Shown here: piece after piece, positions 27,834 through 36,997 of the stretch
Layout of the letters: each line of letters starts with the position of its first letter
How positions within the stretch are numbered: the stretch's first letter is position 1
IMG/VR virus record: IMGVR_UViG_3300020471_000696
Coordinates: 1-38,326 of that record
Source of the DNA: a virus
Direction: 5' to 3' (one strand)
Length of the DNA stretch: 38,326 nt
Made by a program: the position numbers and the translations under genes
The notes under the pieces: model-generated
What the model was told of the DNA's origin: nothing
The model's database searches: none
The model's input: the letters and a program-made list of their open reading frames with translations, nothing else

Positions 27834-28886
27834 TTAAAATTTAATTATGTAATTAAGAGAAATATATGGGTTTGTAACATCTACTGCTGAACCAGTGAAA
27901 GCAGATGAAACTGAACCTGTAGGCGTTAATGAATTACCACTAAATGAACCAGAACCAGAAAATCCATGTGAGTGTGTTTGACCAGAACCGCCAAGTGGTA
28001 TAATAGCAGTTTCATACGCACCACCTGCACCAGATGATGAACCTCTATCATCAGCACCTTGCTCAGTTTTAAACATTTTAGTAGTGCTTAAATTGACATT
28101 AGGTAACTGTGCCTGTGTAATTGCGTGACCTGCAACTGTTCCTGTCACTGATACAGAGCCAGATGGTGTAACTGAATTACCAGAAAAAGTTGATGCAATA
28201 CTACCTGTAGGCGTTTGTGAAAATGAGCCACCTGTTGACCCAAGAGCATAACTTGAAGATTTACCGATTGGAAATTTGCTTTGTAGGTTTGGCAAATAGA
28301 ATTGAGTTGCAGTTGCAGTACCATAGGTATTGCCAAGTATTGCAAATAAATCACCATAGGTTGTTTTAGATACTAGAGAGCCATCGCAAATTAAAAACCC
28401 TTGAGGTGCAGTTGCACCTGCATAACTCACAACTGTTGCAACTGGCATGGCACTCGGCATTGATGTGTTTTGACTGCTCACTATGCCAAATTTTACCTCA
28501 ACAGGATTACCTGAACCTAGTATTGAACCACCATCAAACTCAAGATTAACATTTGTATTAGGGCTTGAATAACTGCTTGATGTTACACGCCCATACAATG
28601 TGTTGCCCTGACCATCTTTAATTTTTACTCGTCTATTGACATGAAATTGAGTGACAACATTTGCAGGTATAGATAATGAATTGTTGCCTGTTCTTGTATA
28701 TGTAACAACTCCGTTACCGCTACCATATTCTATCCATTCACCCTCGTTATACCACTCTCTGACGCATTGCATTAAGGCTCTTATAGAGTCGTTAATTTGG
28801 CTAGGTGACATACCCTCTACCGCAGTGCCAGATGGTAGTCTGTTTCCGTTATCTGATGCAGTTGTGCTAAAAGCTGATACTGGCAT
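27834..28886 (-). CDS. Tail collar-domain fibre protein, paralog 1 (350 aa)
   Basis: It has the same order as its neighbour: SGTAVEGMSPSQINDSIRAL at the N-terminus, the collar signature APQGFLICDGSLVSKTTYGD plus FYLPNLQSKFPIGKS, then FSGNSVTPSGSVS-type repeats, and the end NPYISLNYIIKF. The two share blocks of near identity at the collar domain and differ in the distal repeats, as expected of duplicated receptor binders. They may form alternative or heteromeric fibres. Confidence 0.85.
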   Translation of the reverse strand: MPVSAFSTTASDNGNRLPSGTAVEGMSPSQINDSIRALMQCVREWYNEGEWIEYGSGNGVVTYTRTGNNSLSIPANVVTQFHVNRRVKIKDGQGNTLYGRVTSSSYSSPNTNVNLEFDGGSILGSGNPVEVKFGIVSSQNTSMPSAMPVATVVSYAGATAPQGFLICDGSLVSKTTYGDLFAILGNTYGTATATQFYLPNLQSKFPIGKSSSYALGSTGGSFSQTPTGSIASTFSGNSVTPSGSVSVTGTVAGHAITQAQLPNVNLSTTKMFKTEQGADDRGSSSGAGGAYETAIIPLGGSGQTHSHGFSGSGSFSGNSLTPTGSVSSAFTGSAVDVTNPYISLNYIIKF

Positions 28887-30550
28887 TATTGTTCACCCAT
28901 TAAAAGACCACGCAAATAATTTACGCTTGGATTGATAATGCTATCATCTATTAAACTTAAAGTTTGATTTGGTCTTTGACCATAAACTGCATCTAAAAAT
29001 GTTGTTGGCTCATTAGAAACTCTATCTGCAACCCCTGCTTGCCTACCTGCTTGTAAAGCTAGTGCATTATCTCTTAAACCTTGTAGCAAAGGGTCTAATC
29101 TTCTATCAACCGCACCTGCTCCATAAGCAATTCTTGAACCTATATTTGGTGAGCCACCTATTAATGACATTCCTGCTCTAACAGGTGCGTAAAACATTGC
29201 CTGCATACCTGCCGTACTTGGTAGTCCAGTGCTTAAATATGGTTTAGCGTTAAGACCTGCAACCTGCTCTAATATGTTGGTGTCACCTAAATCATCTAAT
29301 TTATTAAGAGAGTCCATTTTAGTTCCAAAAGCATTTGTGTTTATATTATCTCTCATTGCCTGATTTAACGCTCTTAGCATAGATGTGTAATTAGGGTCGC
29401 TTGGCTTGTAGTTAAATTCTCTACTTAACACCCTTTGTAAATCGTTAGCCTCTGCATAGGCGTTCATGACAGGAACATAATCAGGTGCTTGTTTTGCAAT
29501 AATATTATATATTTCGCCTGACATTATTTTAAAAGGATTTGCAACATCAGATGTGGTTTTCATTATTCCACTAGGCGTTGAATTAAAAATACTCCGTTTT
29601 AAAGCATCTAAACCCTCTAGTGTATGTTTTGATGGATTGTTTTCCCACTTAGCAACCATATCCATAACTCTCTCAACACTTTTCATGGCTTGGTCTGAAA
29701 AATCAGGATTATCTTCAATAATTTTAATTAATCTATTTGCTACATCTTTTGGGTTAATGTTAAATTCAGATAATTTTAAACTGGCTTTATTACCTTTAAA
29801 TGCATTTTTCATATCAGCATTTGCCTTTTTAAGTGCCTCTATTGCATTATCTACAATTTTTTGCGGTGATATTTTGCCTGACCTTGCATCAAAAAAATCT
29901 TGTTTCTTTTGTCTATTTTCAGGCGTGTTATCTAATTTACCAAGTTGATAACTTGTCGATAACATACCACTGGTATTACTTAATTTGTCTGCACCAATTC
30001 TTGCACCTGACTGCATAATACTTTTTATGTTTTGCCCTAATCGTATGGTTGCAATAATTGGGTCTGTAAAGTCTGCACCCTTTTGTGCAATTTTATTGAG
30101 TGTACCACCTTTAGTTGTCACTGATGCACCACCAGTAAAAAACATACTAATATCAGCTACAACACCTACTGGGTCTGTTTTAAAAGACTCTTTAACATTT
30201 TCTATACCGCCATATCTTTCTTTAAGATATTGACCAAAATTATTTGCAACCTCTCTTTTCCTTGCACCCTGCTCATCTTTACCTAGTACATTTCCTTTTG
30301 AATCATATAATAGAGCCTCGCCACCAACTAGATTTAAAATACCGCCTGTAACTAAGTCCTCTAAAGTGTCAGCAGTTCCAATAGGGTCAATAAATATTTG
30401 CACTGTATCTTTTAATAACTGCTTACCACTAGGAATTATGTTACTTGCAGTAGTACCAAGATATTCTAGTGTTGATTGAGCAACCCCTTTTTCAAAGGCA
30501 TCTTTTTTATCTATTTCTTGTAGGGATTTTAAAAATTCTTCATCAGTCAT
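28886..30550 (-). CDS. Large internal virion / ejection-type protein (554 aa)
   Basis: The 554-residue protein has a helical N-terminus (MTDEEFLKSLQEIDKKDAFE), hydrophobic Gly/Ala/Ile patches (TASNIIPSGKQLL, VTGGILNLVGGEALL, VVADISMFFTGGASVT) and later Ala-rich helices with Arg (SIFNSTPSGIMKTTSDVANP, RDNALALQAGRQAG). Amphipathic segments and lack of enzymatic motifs suit an ejection protein that leaves the capsid with the DNA. It follows the 421-aa protein by one shared base. Assignment rests on order and composition. Confidence 0.62.
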   Translation of the reverse strand: MTDEEFLKSLQEIDKKDAFEKGVAQSTLEYLGTTASNIIPSGKQLLKDTVQIFIDPIGTADTLEDLVTGGILNLVGGEALLYDSKGNVLGKDEQGARKREVANNFGQYLKERYGGIENVKESFKTDPVGVVADISMFFTGGASVTTKGGTLNKIAQKGADFTDPIIATIRLGQNIKSIMQSGARIGADKLSNTSGMLSTSYQLGKLDNTPENRQKKQDFFDARSGKISPQKIVDNAIEALKKANADMKNAFKGNKASLKLSEFNINPKDVANRLIKIIEDNPDFSDQAMKSVERVMDMVAKWENNPSKHTLEGLDALKRSIFNSTPSGIMKTTSDVANPFKIMSGEIYNIIAKQAPDYVPVMNAYAEANDLQRVLSREFNYKPSDPNYTSMLRALNQAMRDNINTNAFGTKMDSLNKLDDLGDTNILEQVAGLNAKPYLSTGLPSTAGMQAMFYAPVRAGMSLIGGSPNIGSRIAYGAGAVDRRLDPLLQGLRDNALALQAGRQAGVADRVSNEPTTFLDAVYGQRPNQTLSLIDDSIINPSVNYLRGLLMGEQ

Positions 30551-31815
30551 TAATTATTACCCCCTTTTTGTATTATTTTATTTATTGCACCTGAATTTTG
30601 CGTGATAAATTGTTTCTCTATGTCTTTAGCACCTTGATAGTATTCAAGCATTTCTTGCTCAGTCATGCCCTCATAATCCGTAACATCAAATAAATCTAAT
30701 ATCATAGCGTCACTAATTTTTGTTAAATCTGCCTCAGATAGTTTTAAACTACCATCAGGGTTTTCAATGTCAGATATTTGGTAGTCCATTGCCATAATAT
30801 CTTTTGTATAATCATAACCTTGCAATGTGTTTTTTGGTTTATAATCTTTATCGCCTATTACGCCAATTTCGCTATCGTAATATTCTTTTTTCTTCATGCG
30901 ATTTATTACTCTACCAACAGTGGCATCTCTTAATCTCTTTACTCTCTTGTAATTTATTTCTTCACTTAATAACGGATTATAAGCCGCCTCAATTAATTTT
31001 TGACCCTCTCTCTCGGTAAACTGACCGCCTAAAGTTTCTTTTAATGACTGCATTACAACCCCACGCAATGTATCATAAACATTTTGTGCATCAGGATTTG
31101 ATACTGCTCTTAATGCATCTGGCATCATTCCTATAACTGCACCAGTCATGTTTGTACCGCCATTTATGGCGTTTTCTAAATTTGTAAGTACAAAGTCATA
31201 AGCTGATAAGTTTGCTAATTCTTTTTGCACTTTTCCTCCGCCCATAAATTTTGCAAATTCAGATGCAAAAACTTCGTCCTCTTTTATTTGTGATTGTGAT
31301 AAAACGAATCCCTCAGGCATACCTTGTGTTGCTGACTTTTTCGCTAGTTCCTTTTCATAAATCAAGGTTGGGTCTAAGTCGTGAACCTTATAAAAAAAAT
31401 CTTTATATTCAGGATTATCTTTTGCCATTGCAAAATCTTTTTGGTCTGCTGTTTTTTCCATGTTTTTTAGAGTTGTATCTATAAAACCCTCAGGGTCTAA
31501 CATTGCTAATATTTGCTGATGTTCAGGCAACGATTCAAGAAATTGTTTTATTTTTGCTTTTTCTGTTTGTTGATTTGGCGATAATTGATTTGGTTGTATT
31601 TCCCTTGCCTCAGGCGGTGTGTTACCACCAAAGACTAACCTGCTAAACATATTTTGTTTAGGTTGCGGTGCAGGTTGTTGTGCAGGCGGTGTCATATTCA
31701 TAGGCAAATTAAAATTAGGCGTTGTCATATTGGATAATGGATTTTGAAATCCACCGATGCTCTGATTTTTTAAAGCAACATTTTGTGCGTAAATGTTATC
31801 ATCTAGTAAACTCAT
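30550..31815 (-). CDS. Internal virion protein with LGGQFTERE motif (421 aa)
   Basis: The Pro/Gln/Asn-rich N-terminus (about 1-85) precedes a charged helical body. Residues about 261-281 read TLGGQFTEREGQKLIEAAYN, a segment found, as I recall, in ejection-type proteins of marine podoviruses and repeated in the 62-aa protein at 10652-10840. The C-terminus is Asp/Glu/Met-rich. It belongs to the block of internal virion genes between the tail proteins and collar fibres. Role inferred. Confidence 0.66.
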   Translation of the reverse strand: MSLLDDNIYAQNVALKNQSIGGFQNPLSNMTTPNFNLPMNMTPPAQQPAPQPKQNMFSRLVFGGNTPPEAREIQPNQLSPNQQTEKAKIKQFLESLPEHQQILAMLDPEGFIDTTLKNMEKTADQKDFAMAKDNPEYKDFFYKVHDLDPTLIYEKELAKKSATQGMPEGFVLSQSQIKEDEVFASEFAKFMGGGKVQKELANLSAYDFVLTNLENAINGGTNMTGAVIGMMPDALRAVSNPDAQNVYDTLRGVVMQSLKETLGGQFTEREGQKLIEAAYNPLLSEEINYKRVKRLRDATVGRVINRMKKKEYYDSEIGVIGDKDYKPKNTLQGYDYTKDIMAMDYQISDIENPDGSLKLSEADLTKISDAMILDLFDVTDYEGMTEQEMLEYYQGAKDIEKQFITQNSGAINKIIQKGGNN

Positions 31816-32216
31816 TATAATAAGCCTTTCATATTAGGGTTAAATCTAATCAAATTTTCCAAAAATTTTGCATTTCTGTTGACTGGTTGCATAGGCGTAA
31901 ATCTACCAACACCTGCACCAGTTGGTTTGTAGAAATTTATTGCAGGATTAGTAGATACAGGACTCCTTGCTTGACCCTCACTAAAAATACCTCTTTGTGG
32001 AACATTTTGAACCTGATAAGTAGTTTTACCATAAGCATCAGTAATAGGCACTTCCATAGGCTTATAACCAGTTACTTTACCACCTTTAAAAATGTCATGT
32101 ATTGAAAATTTACCACCTGATGCATACTGACCAGTGTAATTGGGAATAGTGCTACTATCAGATGCATTATTTACTTTATTAAAAACAATGTCAGTTATTA
32201 TATCTAATTCATTCAT
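31815..32216 (-). CDS. Small virion-cluster protein, unknown function (133 aa)
   Basis: The 133-residue protein starts MNELDIITDIVFNKVNNASD, with a Gly/Lys/Tyr-rich, probably unstructured middle (GGKVTGYKPMEVPITDAYGK) and a basic end (NPNMKGLL). It shares a base with the following gene and follows the 328-aa protein by 10 bases. It may be a linker or minor ejection component; no family recognised. Confidence 0.66.
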   Translation of the reverse strand: MNELDIITDIVFNKVNNASDSSTIPNYTGQYASGGKFSIHDIFKGGKVTGYKPMEVPITDAYGKTTYQVQNVPQRGIFSEGQARSPVSTNPAINFYKPTGAGVGRFTPMQPVNRNAKFLENLIRFNPNMKGLL

Positions 32217-32226
32217 AATTTTTACC

Positions 32227-33213
32227 TTATCCTATTCCAAAGTTAAAGCCTGATGATTTGCCACTTGATGTACCGCTTGTAATTGTAGTTGGGAAACCAA
32301 AAGCAAAAGGGCTAATAAAGTTTGAATACATTGCAAGATTTTCATAAGGTGACTGAGAATCGTAAATAGACCTCATCATGTCTAATTCATTCATTCTATC
32401 TGCTCTCATGTTATCCATACCTGCAAAACCAAGTGCATTTGTAATTAGGTTATTTCTTACATCTGCTAAGTTAGTTAAGGCATCATCAGCACCTAGTAAG
32501 GCACTTGTTTGTGCATTATAAAGGTTGCCTGTTGTATCGCCTAAAAGTTCAGCTAGTCCTGCACCTGCATTAAATCTGTTAGTATCTAAATCTCTAAGAG
32601 CATCAAATTCTCTTTGTCTTTCATTTTCTGATGCTTGCACTAATAATGGTGCTACCTCTGCACCAACACCTCTACCAACTGCATCTGCATAAGATGCACC
32701 GCCACCATATCTACCCATGCCTGCAAACTCAGCACCAATTTGATTGCTAATTCTATCAGTTGTATTTCTTAAAACATTATCAAGATAAGTATTACTTGGC
32801 GTTGACATTTGATTAAAGAATGTGTCACCACCACCTTGAGCAAGGTTATCGTAATAAGATGAACCTGTTTGCCCTTGATTATACAAATTAGTCAGGTAAT
32901 CAGATGTAATACCTTGAGGTGTACCTGCAATAGCAGACGAGAAACGACTTTGTATGTCTGTTGCCATAGGATTGAAAGCATCTGCCATGCCTGCACCTTG
33001 AGCCTCAAGATTTAGCATATTTGCAGTAGGGTCAGAATATAAGTTATTATAATCGAAACCCCCTAAGAAAGCAGGTTGCCCTTGACTATATAGATTGCCT
33101 GCTTGATTAATTATTTCACCTATTGCACCCTCTGTTGGTGCGTAAGGTGTGACCTCATTTGTGCCTGATGTTTGCGATTTTTGTTTGTTTTTTCCAAAAC
33201 CTATACTAGCCAT
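32227..33213 (-). CDS. Probable internal virion / tail-core protein (328 aa)
   Basis: The Gly/Ala/Asn-rich protein begins MASIGFGKNKQKSQTSGTNE, with repeated Asn-x-Tyr-x-Gly segments (NLYSQGQPAFLGGFDYNNLY, NLYNQGQTGSSYYDN) and Ala/Arg helices in the middle (GAEVAPLLVQASENERQREF). Proteins with this build precede the larger ejection proteins in podoviruses and are virion components. The C-terminus is Ser/Gly-rich. The exact role is not resolved. Confidence 0.63.
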   Translation of the reverse strand: MASIGFGKNKQKSQTSGTNEVTPYAPTEGAIGEIINQAGNLYSQGQPAFLGGFDYNNLYSDPTANMLNLEAQGAGMADAFNPMATDIQSRFSSAIAGTPQGITSDYLTNLYNQGQTGSSYYDNLAQGGGDTFFNQMSTPSNTYLDNVLRNTTDRISNQIGAEFAGMGRYGGGASYADAVGRGVGAEVAPLLVQASENERQREFDALRDLDTNRFNAGAGLAELLGDTTGNLYNAQTSALLGADDALTNLADVRNNLITNALGFAGMDNMRADRMNELDMMRSIYDSQSPYENLAMYSNFISPFAFGFPTTITSGTSSGKSSGFNFGIG

Positions 33214-33657
33214 TTATTTCTCACCTCTCTTTAGTTCTTTTTCTAGTAATACATGAGTTTCTTTGTACCCATGAGATTTATAAATTTTAGTCCACCCTTT
33301 GCGTGCTAATGAATATCCTTTATCGCAACCATTTTGTATTGCGTATCGTTCAAGTGTTTTCATTACTTTAAATTGCCAGAGTTGACGCTCTTTGCCAGTC
33401 ATTATAATAACTGAACAAAACTTTGATAATGGTCTGGTCACTATTTCAGTGACAACAAAGCCATAATGTTCCTTTTTTTCTTTTTCCCAAATAAGCCATA
33501 ATTGGTAATCACCACTTAGCAATTCTTGCATCATGTGTTTTTCGTTATACCCATTCTTGGCTTTCGCTAGGATTTTTTGCATATCTCTAATTATCATAGG
33601 ATATACTGCTGATATTTTGTCCTGAGGAATAAGGACAATATCTATATTATTAACCAC
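33214..33657 (-). CDS. GNAT-like acetyltransferase-fold protein, T7 gp13-like (147 aa)
   Basis: The 147-residue protein shows GNAT-like elements: an initial acceptor-like helix (YPMIIRDMQKILAKAK), the strand WLIWEKEKKEHYGFVVTEIV, then GKERQLWQFKVMKTLERYAI and YSLARKGWTKIYKSHGYKET, the usual GNAT C-terminal helix-strand. Similar proteins lie in the virion-protein block of T7-like phages (gp13). The acetyl-CoA motif (Q/R-x-x-G-x-G/A) is not evident, so catalysis is doubtful. It overlaps the fibre-like gene by 16 bases. Confidence 0.6.
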   Translation of the reverse strand: MVNNIDIVLIPQDKISAVYPMIIRDMQKILAKAKNGYNEKHMMQELLSGDYQLWLIWEKEKKEHYGFVVTEIVTRPLSKFCSVIIMTGKERQLWQFKVMKTLERYAIQNGCDKGYSLARKGWTKIYKSHGYKETHVLLEKELKRGEK

Positions 33658-34025
33658 TTATTTGTACCATCGTATATTATTTGTACTGAACCAAAATCCG
33701 TAGTTATTGATGTGCTTGCAGAACCTTGAATAGTGTTTCCAGTGTTAGCTGATACAGTGATGTTGTTAGTGCTTGCATTACCGCTACTATCCTTAATTAT
33801 ATAATTTGTTCCAATAGGCGGTGATGGTGGCAATGTCAGCGTTACTGCATTTGCAACATTAACATCAATAAATAAATCATCTACTAATAGAGTAGCGGTG
33901 ACTGATGTTATTTTTCTATAATTTATATTTGCTCTATTAACTAAATCGTTAATCGCTTGTTGTACCTGCTTGTTAAAATACTCTTGGTTAGTGCCACTGG
34001 TACGCCTAACATACTCAATAGCCAT
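33642..34025 (-). CDS. Short beta-structured fibre-like protein (127 aa)
   Basis: After a helical start (TSGTNQEYFNKQVQQAINDL) comes a repetitive strand region: VANAVTLTLPPSPPIGTNYI, then IKDSSGNASTNNITVSANTG and NTIQGSASTSITTDFGSVQI. This LPPxxxxGxxYxIKDxxGxAxxNNITV pattern is a frequent module of phage fibre tips. It is probably a receptor-binding or tail-tip protein in the tail cluster. Confidence 0.7.
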   Translation of the reverse strand: MAIEYVRRTSGTNQEYFNKQVQQAINDLVNRANINYRKITSVTATLLVDDLFIDVNVANAVTLTLPPSPPIGTNYIIKDSSGNASTNNITVSANTGNTIQGSASTSITTDFGSVQIIYDGTNKWLII

Positions 34026-34286
34026 TTAATCAATAATCCTTTTAATTCTTACTCTGCAAGTATCAGGAGTCACGCAATCTGTATAAAGTTCAGCAGAAAC
34101 AGATTGACAACTAACCATTATTCCTTCTTTTTCGTCTATTCGTTTTTGAACCTTACGCTTTTCTTCTAAACACTTACTCAGCGATGTAACTCCCTGCTCG
34201 TCAAACATAGGTGTATGCTCCATTATTTTTCCATCAGCAGTTGTAATAAGCATAATTGCAAATACCATCTCAATCATAAATACCAT
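34026..34286 (-). CDS. Small secreted Cys-containing protein (86 aa or less)
   Basis: The N-terminal hydrophobic segment (MVFMIEMVFAIMLITTADGK) looks like a signal or anchor. The rest is a charged helix (SKCLEEKRKVQKRIDEKEGI) and four more cysteines (SCQSV, DCVTPDTCRV). The second in-frame ATG, three codons in, is better spaced from AGAGG, so the true start may be 34277. Its Cys-x3-E/D-x-R ... CQ layout resembles the 77-aa lysis-cluster protein. Function unknown. Confidence 0.62.
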   Translation of the reverse strand: MVFMIEMVFAIMLITTADGKIMEHTPMFDEQGVTSLSKCLEEKRKVQKRIDEKEGIMVSCQSVSAELYTDCVTPDTCRVRIKRIID

Positions 34287-34674
34287 TACCTCTTAACTTA
34301 TCTGTTAATTCTTCTAGGTCTAGGACTCTTTCTTCAATAAAGTCCACTTGTAATTGTGCTTTGCCAATTAAAGGCAACTGATTATCAACATTGCTTTGCA
34401 ATGCCTCTAACCTAGTTGCGGTAAATTCTAATAACAAAAAGGCTTCTTTTAGCTGACTGTCAATCTCTGTAACAGGAATTGTATCAATGTGTTCATTAAT
34501 TAATTCTATGTCATTTAAAATTAATGCTTGACTTGTCTCTAATGCAGTAATTTTGTTTGTTAGAGTATTAAAAGTAAACACTGCTGATGCAACCAATCCA
34601 ATTATACCTAAAAGGTTAAAAATTGGCATTGATATGCTACGATTACTACTTACCTCTATTGGTTTTTCTGACAT
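34270..34674 (-). CDS. Membrane-anchored coiled-coil protein (134 aa)
   Basis: One transmembrane segment (IFNLLGIIGLVASAVFTFNT, residues about 18-37) is followed by about 95 residues of heptad-like helix (LETSQALILNDIELINEHID, SNVDNQLPLIGKAQLQVDFI). No cysteine or lipobox. It could be a membrane-interacting tail or ejection component, or an i-spanin-like protein, but its gene lies within the tail cluster rather than the lysis cluster. Confidence 0.66.
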   Translation of the reverse strand: MSEKPIEVSSNRSISMPIFNLLGIIGLVASAVFTFNTLTNKITALETSQALILNDIELINEHIDTIPVTEIDSQLKEAFLLLEFTATRLEALQSNVDNQLPLIGKAQLQVDFIEERVLDLEELTDKLRGNGIYD

Positions 34675-36356
34675 TATTGAACCCCATCTAATGTAGCGTC
34701 TAGTTCAACTCCCATAGCATCTGTAAATGTTGCCTTGCTAGGCACTTTAATTGTTATTTTATGATACCGCCCACTTTGACGAAAAGTTGCTACACCATTA
34801 TCATTGCAAACAGTAAAGCCAGTTTGTTTAGTAATACCGCCTGCTCGTTCCCTGCTAACAACATTAATTGATGCAGGTTTATATGAGGAATATGTTACAT
34901 TGTTTATATTGTTTGATGACGCTACTACAAGTTGCAACAATGTATCACTTATAACATTTGCAACAGTAAATTTAAGTTGGTTAAACTGACTGCTATCATC
35001 TGTTACAATAATTACATCGCCAGTTTCAATCTCGCTAGTAAATGCAGTGCCAGTACCATTAACTGTATTGCTTGTTATGTTGATTCTACCTGTTTTAATA
35101 GTTGGTTGAACATCAATAACTGGTCTTATTTCGCTCAAAAAAGTTCTTTTACCATCAGAATATTCTTGCTCACCTATTGTAATTGTTGCCTCTAGTACAT
35201 CACCTGAAAATGTTGCAAATTTGTTTGTGCCATCAAATGCACTAAAGAATAATGTACCACCTTGATACACTCTTGAGTCAAAACTATCAGTGAACCCTGT
35301 GTCAATGTTTGTAGATATACTGTCTAATTGTTCAAGAGTTGTGCCTGTCGTAAAAGCAGAACCAACAAATTGTGTTGCAATATTGATTGTGCTGAACCTG
35401 TCTGCTGAATAGTTATACACTAATATTTTATCAGGATTACCATTACTAGAGTTAGTGCTAGGATATGACCAAAATATCAACTTGTTTAATGGGTCATGAC
35501 CGCTTGTAATTCTTAGTAAGTTTGCAGGGTCAACATCAGTATCAAAAAAATCATCTACCTTGTTTTCACCAATTAGTTGTGTGCTTTCACCATCTGTTTT
35601 TGCAAAACCATCTTGCGATAAAAAATATGTTGTGTTGCCAACTGTTATTAGTGAACCATGAGCGATGCAACCTCGTTCTTGCTCAATCGTTCTAATTTGA
35701 AATATTGATGAGCCACCAACAAAGTTTAATTGAAATATTTTTCTTAAACCAAATATAATACCAAACTCACCACCAACTAAACCAGTAATCTCAGCAGTAT
35801 CAAATAATGTTTCTAAATCAGCTTGGTCTTGCCCTACAGTCCAACTAGCGTGATTACCAATAGATGACCATTGTATTCTGTTTCTGTTAGTAGATTGCCA
35901 CCCTGTAACAACAAAGTTTCTTACAACCGCACTATGCCAAAAAGTAGGCGGTGAACCACCTAGTGCAGTCCATGCAGATGAATTGTCTAATTCCCATACC
36001 TGAGGTGCATCTGCACCATTGCTTGCAATGACATAGTTGCCAAATTGTGTAAATTGCCAATCATTGTCAGCAGGCGTATTAAAAGTTGTACCACCGCTAA
36101 CATCGGTAAAGGTATTAGACTGATACCTATAAAGTTTGGTGGCATCACCTGCAAAAGATGTGATGTTTCCTGACGATGACCTAAAAGATGCAAAACCTTG
36201 ACATCTTGCGGTCAATGCATTTGTGCTGACGCTTGCAATATTTCTTACAGGTCTATAACTTTTAAAAGCAGGAACAACATTGGTTGCATCAACTAAACCC
36301 TCGTTTCTGTATTCAGGTAAGTCTGGCAAAAAATCTAAAAACTGTTTATAAGCCAT
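34674..36356 (-). CDS. Tail hub / stabilisation protein, gp10-like (560 aa)
   Basis: The 560-residue, mostly beta-predicted protein opens with MAYKQFLDFLPDLPEYRNEG and contains repeated short blades of W/Y/F with turns (SSGNITSFAGDATKLYRYQS, WQFTQFGNYVIASNGADAPQ, FVVTGWQSTNRNRIQWSSIG). That pattern suits a beta-propeller-like podoviral tail-accessory protein such as P22 gp10 or its equivalents, which seals the neck. It follows the adaptor gene by 2 bases. Family identity is inferred from order and blade pattern. Confidence 0.68.
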   Translation of the reverse strand: MAYKQFLDFLPDLPEYRNEGLVDATNVVPAFKSYRPVRNIASVSTNALTARCQGFASFRSSSGNITSFAGDATKLYRYQSNTFTDVSGGTTFNTPADNDWQFTQFGNYVIASNGADAPQVWELDNSSAWTALGGSPPTFWHSAVVRNFVVTGWQSTNRNRIQWSSIGNHASWTVGQDQADLETLFDTAEITGLVGGEFGIIFGLRKIFQLNFVGGSSIFQIRTIEQERGCIAHGSLITVGNTTYFLSQDGFAKTDGESTQLIGENKVDDFFDTDVDPANLLRITSGHDPLNKLIFWSYPSTNSSNGNPDKILVYNYSADRFSTINIATQFVGSAFTTGTTLEQLDSISTNIDTGFTDSFDSRVYQGGTLFFSAFDGTNKFATFSGDVLEATITIGEQEYSDGKRTFLSEIRPVIDVQPTIKTGRINITSNTVNGTGTAFTSEIETGDVIIVTDDSSQFNQLKFTVANVISDTLLQLVVASSNNINNVTYSSYKPASINVVSRERAGGITKQTGFTVCNDNGVATFRQSGRYHKITIKVPSKATFTDAMGVELDATLDGVQ

Positions 36357-36358
36357 GA

Positions 36359-36997
36359 TTACTCAGTATTTGTAGTACCACGCATAATAAGTGGTACATC
36401 TTGATTGTATTTACTTGTATCGTTTAATGAAACTACACGCTCAACAGCGTTGTTGTAGAAATTTAACCACTCTTTAACAATGTTTGGGTCAATACCTCTT
36501 ATAAATGTGTTTGCAAAATACAATGCACCAAAAAGATAACAATCTGAATGATTATTCAATATATCATTTGTATCAGAATCACCTGACAGGGCATCAAATT
36601 TTTTATAGTAATACATTCTTACAGAGTATGTACCGCTTGGAATTGGGTAAAAGTGTATCTTGTCATTTAATATTGTGTAAGCAACTGGTTGACCTGTAAC
36701 ACTACTACCATACATATCAAATGCTTGGTTAGGTGTTACATATTGTAAACTTACTTTTGGTGATGAGTTTAAATATACTGCATTTGCACCTAAAAAGCCT
36801 GTTGGTAAAGCCTCTGTTTCTGCATCAGCGTCAAAATCAATAAAATTTACCATCTTATTATATCCTGCCGATACAAACTTTGCATTAAAGTCGTTTTCTG
36901 CAAGTGTAATAAAATCAGGAATATCATTAACTAAGTCGGTTCTGCCTAACCAGTTTGCTATACTTGTTTTTAAATTTGCGTAATTATTAAGTGCCAT
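36359..36997 (-). CDS. Head-tail adaptor protein (212 aa)
   Basis: The start MALNNYANLKTSIANWLGRT, then DLVNDIPDFITLAENDFNAK, matches the phage adaptor family of podoviruses (P22 gp4/T7 gp11-like). A middle strand region (YTILNDKIHFYPIPSGTYSV, RMYYYKKFDALS) and a helical end follow. It should sit below the portal and connect to the tail hub encoded next. Well placed and typical in length. Confidence 0.8.
   Translation of the reverse strand: MALNNYANLKTSIANWLGRTDLVNDIPDFITLAENDFNAKFVSAGYNKMVNFIDFDADAETEALPTGFLGANAVYLNSSPKVSLQYVTPNQAFDMYGSSVTGQPVAYTILNDKIHFYPIPSGTYSVRMYYYKKFDALSGDSDTNDILNNHSDCYLFGALYFANTFIRGIDPNIVKEWLNFYNNAVERVVSLNDTSKYNQDVPLIMRGTTNTE

Noticed and set aside
33214-33657. Active acetyltransferase acting on host proteins
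   Set aside because: The acetyl-CoA binding loop is not visible and the gene sits among virion-protein genes, so a structural role is more likely.
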